Part shown: piece by piece, positions 58,471 to 64,000 of the stretch
How positions within the stretch are numbered: the first letter of the stretch is position 1
Layout of the letters: each line of letters opens with the position of its first letter
Source of the DNA: a gamma proteobacterium symbiont of Ctena orbiculata
GTDB lineage: Bacteria > Pseudomonadota > Gammaproteobacteria > Chromatiales > Chromatiaceae
Assembly: GCA_003058525.1 (NCBI GenBank)
Contig: QBVD01000060.1
Coordinates: 1-64,000, forward strand
Length of the DNA stretch: 64,000 bases
Reading direction: 5' to 3'
Program-made: the position numbers and the translations under genes
The notes under the pieces: model-generated
What the model was told of the DNA's origin: nothing
Database searches by the model: none
The model's input: only the letters and a program-made list of their open reading frames with translations

Positions 58471-60384
58471 ATGCGAAATTTCAAGAACTTGAGTAGTACA
58501 AAGCGCCATATTTTAGTTATCAATTTTACAGGTTTTGTGGTAGCGTTTATCGCCGCTCTGTTTGTTCTCAATGCAAGTTATCCTGGATACCTGAATCCTG
58601 ATTCCGTCAATCAGCTTACTCAAATCATTACCGGCAAGTTTAATGACTGGCAATCGCCATTCTCAACATTGGCATGGGCGGCGCTAGATACCATAATACC
58701 CGGGCCGTTTGGCTTTGTAATATTGGTAAATATGTTGGTATGGGGAAGCATCGCCATATTGACCTATCTTTTTAGCCGACGCATTGGTGCTTGGTCGCTG
58801 CTTTTTCTCGCCATCCCTTTGTTGCCCGGGGCGTTCAATCTGTTAGGTAATGTACACAAGGATGTGCTGTTGGCGGGATGGCTGTTGTCTGCCAGTGTGT
58901 TCGGTTATATGGCACACCAGGATGGTGTGTCGAAGCGTAAAATCATAGCATTTCAGGTGATATCCAATCTTCTCCTGACTGCTGCGTTTCTGACGCGGTT
59001 AAACGCGGTTTTTGCCATTCTGCCCCTCTTGCTATACGTTAACCACGGCCTGGGTTGGCGCAGAAATATTCTGCTTGGCTTGTTGCTGTTGTTGATGATG
59101 CCTGTGCTGCATGGCGCACTGCTGAAGCTGACACAAGCGGAGACTTTGCAACCAGGAGACAGTATCAAGACGTTTCACCTGCTTGGCCTCTCATATGTTG
59201 AAGGCAATAATCTTTTTCCAGGCAAATGGAGTGATGAGCAATCCCAGAAAATAGTCGAGGCGTGTTATACGCCGGTACAGTGGGACACCGCCGCTTTTTG
59301 GGGCAAGTGTGGATTTATACATGAGGAACTGAGGCGCCAAAAGATTTGGGGCACTGACAAGTTGACCCACAAGTGGATCAAAGAGATCCTGCGGAATCCA
59401 GCAGGGTTTTTTACCGTCATGTCCGCCACCTTTCATAAAAGCCTGTATGATCCCAATTCCCGATCGATGTTTTACAAGCCGGGCAAGAACAAATTGTTCG
59501 ATTGGGAAGTGAAGACAGACCCGCCGGGAATCACAACCAAATTGGTTCAATATTATGTGACCTCGTCATTGAATGACCGCCTGGGCAGGCCAATCGTATT
59601 TGCCATAGCCGGAGTACTCGGACTGGGACTATTGACCTGCTTCCGGGGCGTAATTGATGAACATGAACTGTTTGCCATTGCAGTCATGTGCTCCGGGCTG
59701 ATCAATCTTTTGAGTTATCTTTTGGTGACGGTATCAGCCGAATATCGATACTTCTATTGGTCCGGTTATTCGATATATATTGGTTTTGCGATTGCCGTAA
59801 TCTCGATTGTTTCAGATAACAATGATCGACAAGGCTATCTATTTTCCTATCGTATGAAACTGATTGTATTTGCATTGATAGGAATTGCAGTTGGATTGGT
59901 GGCTACTGCAGAGAGGCTGCCTGCCATCAAACGTCAAGTCAGTGTGACGCCTATTGATACTAAGCTTGTTACGGTTAAAAACATACGTCGAGCATCTACC
60001 CCCAATTGGATGGGTCATCGCATAGATGGTGTCGTGTCAAACCACAATTGGAATATTGACAGGGATGGGTTTTACAATGGGACTATCAGCGATGGTGTTC
60101 TTATAACCACGGTGCCCACCCACGGATTGGCAATTGAAATCGAATTCGGAACGGGACGGGAGATGGGAAGAGTACTCGTCGAATCAGAGCAGTTTGAAAA
60201 GGTTGTCGATCTATCCTCACCCCCTGCCGGGAGCAAAACTATCTATATCAGACCCTCACCGAGGCATGGCATCGGGCAGCACGGTTCGCTATGGATGGGC
60301 CCGGCGTCGGCTGTTATATACAGTCTTGCCTCATTTCTTTTCTTGGCTTGGATCGGCAGACAGTTCAAAACGAATCGCCCTTGA
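58471..60384 (+). CDS. Polytopic membrane protein, probable GT-C-type glycosyltransferase
   Basis: A 637-residue protein from the ATG at 58471 (a TTG at 58429, overlapping gtrA, is less likely). About ten or more membrane segments are followed by a soluble C-terminal domain. The first periplasmic loop has PGYLNPDSVNQLTQ, an acidic motif at the place where GT-C enzymes keep a catalytic Asp, and later GNVHKDVLLAG. I do not recognise a named family. By position it should be the final transferase (GtrC role) of the cassette, adding a sugar to an outer glycan at the periplasmic face. Codon use is slightly more AT-rich than cynS. Confidence 0.68.
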   Translation: MRNFKNLSSTKRHILVINFTGFVVAFIAALFVLNASYPGYLNPDSVNQLTQIITGKFNDWQSPFSTLAWAALDTIIPGPFGFVILVNMLVWGSIAILTYLFSRRIGAWSLLFLAIPLLPGAFNLLGNVHKDVLLAGWLLSASVFGYMAHQDGVSKRKIIAFQVISNLLLTAAFLTRLNAVFAILPLLLYVNHGLGWRRNILLGLLLLLMMPVLHGALLKLTQAETLQPGDSIKTFHLLGLSYVEGNNLFPGKWSDEQSQKIVEACYTPVQWDTAAFWGKCGFIHEELRRQKIWGTDKLTHKWIKEILRNPAGFFTVMSATFHKSLYDPNSRSMFYKPGKNKLFDWEVKTDPPGITTKLVQYYVTSSLNDRLGRPIVFAIAGVLGLGLLTCFRGVIDEHELFAIAVMCSGLINLLSYLLVTVSAEYRYFYWSGYSIYIGFAIAVISIVSDNNDRQGYLFSYRMKLIVFALIGIAVGLVATAERLPAIKRQVSVTPIDTKLVTVKNIRRASTPNWMGHRIDGVVSNHNWNIDRDGFYNGTISDGVLITTVPTHGLAIEIEFGTGREMGRVLVESEQFEKVVDLSSPPAGSKTIYIRPSPRHGIGQHGSLWMGPASAVIYSLASFLFLAWIGRQFKTNRP

Positions 60385-60431
60385 GATTCTATTTCACGAG
60401 TGGCGAGATGGTGTTTGTGGCTGATTCAGAT

Positions 60432-60458
60432 AAAAATGGGTGCGGCTGAGCCGCACCC
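60432..60458 (-). terminator. Rho-independent terminator of the OmpA-domain lipoprotein gene
   Basis: GGGTGCGGC-TGA-GCCGCACCC is a perfect 9-bp stem (60438-60458). On the minus strand it is followed by ATTTTTA, giving a proper terminator about 70 nt after the stop of the gene at 60529-61362. It can also form a hairpin for the plus-strand transcript of the glycosyltransferase cassette. Confidence 0.65.
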
Positions 60459-60528
60459 TACCCATAGCCAAACCTGAACTTGTTAACCAGCCGACGGAAT
60501 TGCCTGGTTAAGTCCGGCGCTGGTGATG

Positions 60529-61362
60529 TCAGTCGCGAATGACGATCTCCACCCGCCGATTCTTTAGTCGCCCGGCGCTGGTGCTATTGTCGGTGATGGG
60601 TTGCGTTTCACCGAGCCCGATCGTGTCGATACGCGATCCATCGACACCGGCCTGCATCAAGGCGTTTTTGACCGAGTTCGCGCGTCGTTCGGATAGATCC
60701 TGGTTGAAGGTATCGCTCCCTACATTGTCGGTATGGCCCTCGACGAGCAGGGTCTTGTCCGGATACTCGGCAAGGAAGGAGGCGAGCTTATCGATCGTCG
60801 TCATAGCCCCGGGCAGGAGCTCAGTCTTGCCGGTGGAAAAAAGTACATCGCCAAGGGTCAGGACGATGCCGCGTTCGGTCTTCATCGCCTGCAGATCAGC
60901 AAGTTCCTGCCGCAACGCCTCCGCTTTGGCAAGCGCGTTTTCCCGCTCCATCAGAGCGGCCTCTTTCTCCCGCAGCGCTTCTGTCTTTGCCTGTTGTTCG
61001 AGTTGAACCTCGATCTCCCTTGCCCGCAGCCTCTCCTTGTCTTTGATTTCACCCAGCTCGGTGAGTCTGGCGGAAGCGGCCTTGCGCGCGGCGACCGATT
61101 TGGCGATTTCGACGCGGGTCTTCCCGACATAGGCCAGCGAGGTCATATCCTCTTTGGTTTCGGCTTCTGCGGCGCGGCTAATCGCCTGGTTGGCCCGCTC
61201 CAGTTCGGTGGGCGCGTAACGCAGCAGTTGCTCCTCCTGTTTGGCTTCGGCGTAGGTCTGCTCGGCATCGAGCAGTGCCTGGTTCTTCTGCAGGGTGCCG
61301 CAGGCGGTGACGAGTAGCGCCAGGAATGTGGCGGTGATCCAGTTGATCATTGTTCGAGACAT
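60529..61362 (-). CDS. OmpA-family lipoprotein with DUF4398 N-terminal region
   Basis: A 277-residue outer-membrane lipoprotein. The signal ends in the lipobox LVTAC (Cys21). A long helical, Ala/Glu-rich region follows (about 25-160, DUF4398-like, coiled coil). The C-terminal OmpA domain binds peptidoglycan through VEGHTDNVGSDTFNQDLSERRA, with the conserved Asp and Arg. It likely ties the outer membrane to the cell wall. A smaller protein with the same type of helical region is encoded just upstream on the same strand, so the two probably form an operon and may interact. Confidence 0.88.
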   Translation of the reverse strand: MSRTMINWITATFLALLVTACGTLQKNQALLDAEQTYAEAKQEEQLLRYAPTELERANQAISRAAEAETKEDMTSLAYVGKTRVEIAKSVAARKAASARLTELGEIKDKERLRAREIEVQLEQQAKTEALREKEAALMERENALAKAEALRQELADLQAMKTERGIVLTLGDVLFSTGKTELLPGAMTTIDKLASFLAEYPDKTLLVEGHTDNVGSDTFNQDLSERRANSVKNALMQAGVDGSRIDTIGLGETQPITDNSTSAGRLKNRRVEIVIRD

Positions 61363-61398
61363 TGTAGATCTCCCCTAATCATTGGGTTTGCTTATGGT

Positions 61399-61794
61399 TT
61401 ACCTGCTCCTGGCCCGCATGATCTCTTCACGCAACACCTGAATGCTGTTTTCCAATTCATTGACGGCCTTTTCCGCCTCGGCCTTCGAGGCGATGGCCTG
61501 CGCCAACTCCGCATCGGCCTGGGCCTCTTCCGCAAGCCTTTTCGCCTCCTCATACTCCTCTTTGGCAATCGCGGTTTCGGCGCGCTTCAGTTTCTGTTTG
61601 GCGCGATCGATAGCCACGGGGGCATGCCTCGTTGTCTCTTCGTTTTCAGCGGCCACCAGGGATGTTTTGGCGGCCGCCATCTCCGCAACCGGTTCAGGCG
61701 TGGAACTGCAGCCTAGGAGTGCGGTGAAAAAAAGAGCACTGAAAACGGGTAGTGTATGTGAACGCCATAGTCGGGAGGTGTGATCGATCATCAT
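61399..61794 (-). CDS. DUF4398 domain lipoprotein
   Basis: A 131-residue protein from the ATG at 61794, with AAGGAA about 10 nt upstream; a more distant in-frame ATG at 61845 lacks a signal-like start. The signal peptide ends in ALLGC (Cys29), then a coiled-coil region rich in Ala, Glu and Lys (KQKLKRAETAIAKEEYEEAK). It resembles the N-terminal region of the following OmpA-domain protein, from which it is separated by 36 nt. Family function is unknown. Confidence 0.82.
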   Translation of the reverse strand: MMIDHTSRLWRSHTLPVFSALFFTALLGCSSTPEPVAEMAAAKTSLVAAENEETTRHAPVAIDRAKQKLKRAETAIAKEEYEEAKRLAEEAQADAELAQAIASKAEAEKAVNELENSIQVLREEIMRARSR

Positions 61795-62174
61795 GACAAT
61801 GTTCCTTTCTTGGTATATGTGGCTGTCCAGCGTGCATATATACATGTTGGATAGGTTCGATTATTAAAGTGAAAGGCTGCTTCGTCAACCTGTCATGTCT
61901 GTAACTTTAACTGATGTACTGGAGTAGTGCATGACAAGCAGGGGGCGCAAGTCTTGGATTAATGTGGGATTCAGCCTGATCAGCACAGCAGCTGGTTGAG
62001 GAATCCGCCGGTGATGACGGTGTTTCGTCGCTCTCCGGCCGATAGGGTTTGAGGGCCCTTCGGCTATAATATTTAACGATTTTTAACGATGCGGAGAGAG
62101 TGCGACCACCATGCCGGGGTGTTGAGCGGCACCCTGACACGTGGTTTGCAGACGCTGATCACATTCCGATTGCG
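61795..62174. other. Gap between the lipoprotein operon and DUF3501 gene
   Basis: About 380 bp. It must carry the promoter of the minus-strand lipoprotein operon, near the AT-rich GCATATATACATG stretch at 61833-61848. A minus-strand frame at 61907-62140 has no recognisable product and no ribosome-binding site. Confidence 0.4.
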
Positions 62175-62759
62175 TCAGTGAAGATCTTTAATCAATGACT
62201 CACGGACGCTGGACTCAAGGTCGTCTACCGTATAATCGTAGTTTGTATGATCAATACCCGCCGATAGGGCTGCCCCGCCTTTCAAGGCATCAATCATCGG
62301 CTGGGTCAGTTCAAAACGGAGAAAATGGACTGCTGAGGTTTTTTCCTCGGTGCTGCGTTCCAGGTCCTCGTTGGCGATAGGTCTGACCTTGTCGAAACCG
62401 GTGACCTGTACCCAGATGGCTTTCTCGATGCCGATCAGCCCGGCCAGTGCCTTCTTGCGCTCATCCACATCGTGATACTCCATCATAAATGTCGCCTTCC
62501 AATTCATCCCGTCCGGTATCAGCGGATTGTAGACGTCAAGTTCATCCTGAATGCCCTGTTGCTCGAATATCCGTTCTATCCGCAGCATCTCCTGAATCTG
62601 GTACTGCATGGTCAGTTCATCCTCGAAATAGAGCGCGGCGTGCGGACCGATGGGAAGGCGGCGACTCTTCTTATGGTCTATCACCTTGGTCCTGAATTGC
62701 TGACGAATTCGGGCATACTCCTCGAGGCTGTAGAGGTCGCTGTGTGAAAGATGGGTCAT
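62175..62759 (-). CDS. DUF3501 family protein
   Basis: A 194-residue protein starting MTHLSHSDLYSLEEYARIRQ and containing RRLPIGPHAALYFEDELTMQYQIQEML, the recognisable DUF3501 core. In many proteobacteria a DUF3501 gene follows a CCG-domain Fe-S protein and a rubrerythrin. Here it follows, on the same strand, a ferritin-like gene and the Fe-S gene at the right edge. Function is unknown, probably in redox or oxidative-stress protection. Confidence 0.9.
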   Translation of the reverse strand: MTHLSHSDLYSLEEYARIRQQFRTKVIDHKKSRRLPIGPHAALYFEDELTMQYQIQEMLRIERIFEQQGIQDELDVYNPLIPDGMNWKATFMMEYHDVDERKKALAGLIGIEKAIWVQVTGFDKVRPIANEDLERSTEEKTSAVHFLRFELTQPMIDALKGGAALSAGIDHTNYDYTVDDLESSVRESLIKDLH

Positions 62760-62935
62760 TAATCTCTCCTGTGTAATTTCTCATTTTTACAACCGGCCTT
62801 CATTTCCATGCGGCCGGGTTTAGATCGGTTCTGCGGTTGGATCTTGTCGGGTGGCATAAGGCGTCATGGCTACCGATTAGAGTATTGTTAACAGGCACTA
62901 ATTGGCTTTATTTCATGAATGCCGGTCCAATTCCT

Positions 62936-63223
62936 CTATTCGTGGGCAATGGTTTTGTCAGTGAAGAGGTAGTCTTTCAGCTCTTTGTCGAAACTGGGAT
63001 CTTGCCGTCTGATCCACTCCAGCACCATGGCGGCATGCTCTTTCTCTTCATCCCTGTTATGGGCAAGGATGGCTCTCAAGCTCTCGTCGCTGCAGGCGTC
63101 CACGCGTTGGTTATACCAGTCGACGGCTTCCAGCTCCTCCATCAAGGAGACAATCGCCCTATGCATGTCGCGGGTTTCGTCACTGAGTTGTTCCAGGGGT
63201 TCATGATAGCCTTCGTTTGACAT
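62936..63223 (-). CDS. Encapsulated-ferritin-like protein (EncFtn family)
   Basis: A 95-residue two-helix protein. EELEAVDWYNQRVDA and HNRDEEKEHAAMVLEW match the EncFtn ferroxidase motifs (Glu, Trp-Tyr, Glu-x-x-His), which form the iron site at a dimer interface. EncFtn proteins usually end in a peptide that targets them into an encapsulin shell, and the shell gene is usually adjacent. This protein stops soon after KDYLFTD with no such tail, and no encapsulin gene is seen here. Its neighbours are instead a CCG-domain Fe-S protein and DUF3501, where a rubrerythrin is usual. Confidence 0.82.
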   Translation of the reverse strand: MSNEGYHEPLEQLSDETRDMHRAIVSLMEELEAVDWYNQRVDACSDESLRAILAHNRDEEKEHAAMVLEWIRRQDPSFDKELKDYLFTDKTIAHE

Positions 63224-63241
63224 GATTGACTCCTTGATTGA

Positions 63242-64000
63242 TTAAACACCGTATGCGGTTCGCAACAGGGTAATGGGATGCTCCGAAGCAGTGCCGTCAC
63301 GCAGGCCGTTTTCGATATGGCGGCCGGCCATCGGGCAGTCGCTGCCGTAGTGGTCGGCCTCAGCCTGTTTGACCCGGTTGACCACGGGTTTGCCGATCTT
63401 CATGGCATGCTGATGGAATTCGCTTTTAACAGCATAGGTGCCGTCATGGCCCGAGCAGCGTTCGATGGCGGTAACCTCTGTGTCGGGGATCAGGCTGAGC
63501 AGCTCCTTGGTCTTGGCACCGATATTCTGCACCCGTTGATGGCAGGCGGCATGATAGGCGACCCTGCCAAGCCCCTGTTTGAAGTCGGTCTTCAGAAAGC
63601 CGTGCTTGTGACGAATCATCAGATATTCGAAGATATCGAATATCGCCTCTGCGACCTTTTTTACCTCGGGATCATCCGGGAATAACAGCGGCAGCTCCTG
63701 TTTGAACATCAATGCGCAGGAGGGGACTGGCGCAACGATGTCCCAACCGGCGTCGACCAGTTTGGCCAGTACCGGGATATTCGCATCTTTAGCGGTTTCC
63801 ACGGCGTCGAGATTGCCCAGTTCCAGTTTTGGCATGCCGCAACACTGCTCTTTGTCAGCAATGGTGACCGGTATGTCATTATGTTCGAAGACGGCAACCA
63901 GGTCCTCGCCGACCTGGGGCTCGTTGTGGTTGCCGTAGCATGTGCTGAACAGAGCGACCTTGCCTTTGGTGGTCCCGGCAGGTGTTCCCTCAGCGGCGCT
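63242..64000 (-). CDS. CCG-domain iron-sulfur protein (GlpC/HdrD-like), partial
   Basis: The C-terminal 252 residues of a protein that continues beyond the right edge. Two cysteine-rich CCG-type domains are visible: STCYGNHNEPQVGEDL with CCGMPKLELG, and PSCALMFKQELP with ACHQRVQNIG and ERCSGHDG. The latter motif departs slightly from the usual CCG. These domains bind Fe-S clusters or mediate electron transfer in heterodisulfide-reductase- and GlpC-like proteins. It is 18 nt upstream of the ferritin-like gene, so the set is an operon: Fe-S protein, ferritin-like protein, DUF3501. Confidence 0.85.
   Translation of the reverse strand, partial: SAAEGTPAGTTKGKVALFSTCYGNHNEPQVGEDLVAVFEHNDIPVTIADKEQCCGMPKLELGNLDAVETAKDANIPVLAKLVDAGWDIVAPVPSCALMFKQELPLLFPDDPEVKKVAEAIFDIFEYLMIRHKHGFLKTDFKQGLGRVAYHAACHQRVQNIGAKTKELLSLIPDTEVTAIERCSGHDGTYAVKSEFHQHAMKIGKPVVNRVKQAEADHYGSDCPMAGRHIENGLRDGTASEHPITLLRTAYGV

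Overview
The window is a chromosomal segment of a gammaproteobacterium, most likely a sulfur-oxidising member of the Chromatiales/Sedimenticola/Thiodiazotropha type. This rests on the origin-region gene order (dnaA-dnaN-recF-gyrB divergent from rpmH-rnpA-yidD-yidC-mnmE, then mnmG-rsmG-parA-parB-atpIBEFHAGDC-glmU-glmS), a DsrL-type oxidoreductase, and a DUF3501/iron-sulfur protein pair. The lineage is an inference; no rRNA or tRNA gene was found to settle it.

Positions 1-32800 are the replication-origin core. The likely oriC is the AT-rich dnaA/dnaN gap (5738-5966), which carries DnaA boxes. Two perfect 16-bp parS palindromes lie inside recF, about 14-15 kb from parAB, so the segregation machinery and its probable binding sites are both present. 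The core is interrupted by a MoxR/DUF58/transglutaminase operon (11700-15556) and by a small accessory patch between parB and atpI (19941-21880). That patch holds dispersed repeats, a peptidoglycan-binding protein, a gene remnant and a secreted protein made of PPGPxGGPG repeats.

Positions 32815-36406 hold what looks like a Tn7-type element at its classical target, just downstream of glmS. It has near-identical ~27-bp terminal inverted repeats beginning TGTTG, 20-bp-periodic internal repeats (five on the glmS side, two on the far side), and a three-gene AT-rich cargo: a CaCA exchanger, an unknown protein, and a membrane protein with a TerB-like tail. It contains no transposase. Positions 36476-45000 continue as accessory DNA: a RstA/RstB-like two-component system, a lipoprotein, a trypsin-like protease with a GlyGly-CTERM-type tail, and a 1153-residue protein with an unusual HELGGH motif, three ASH-type domains and a cysteine-rich tail.

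Positions 45428-56933 are metabolic. A solitary dsrL is followed convergently by a PAS-PAS-sigma-54 activator. Divergent from the activator is an operon for a NitT/TauT-type ABC transporter, a CobW-type GTPase, a WD40 protein, cyanase (cynS) and a lone CbiM-like membrane protein. The gap between activator and operon contains tandem ACGTRTTTTCGT repeats (candidate activator sites), a near-consensus -24/-12 promoter and a ~230-nt structured leader. Together they suggest regulated uptake and use of cyanate or a related compound, with a metal-handling arm whose target is not obvious.

Positions 57039-64000 hold a GT2/GtrA/polytopic membrane protein cassette (lipid-linked sugar modification of the envelope), two DUF4398-type lipoproteins (one with an OmpA domain), and a DUF3501 / encapsulated-ferritin-like / CCG-domain Fe-S cluster that runs off the right edge.
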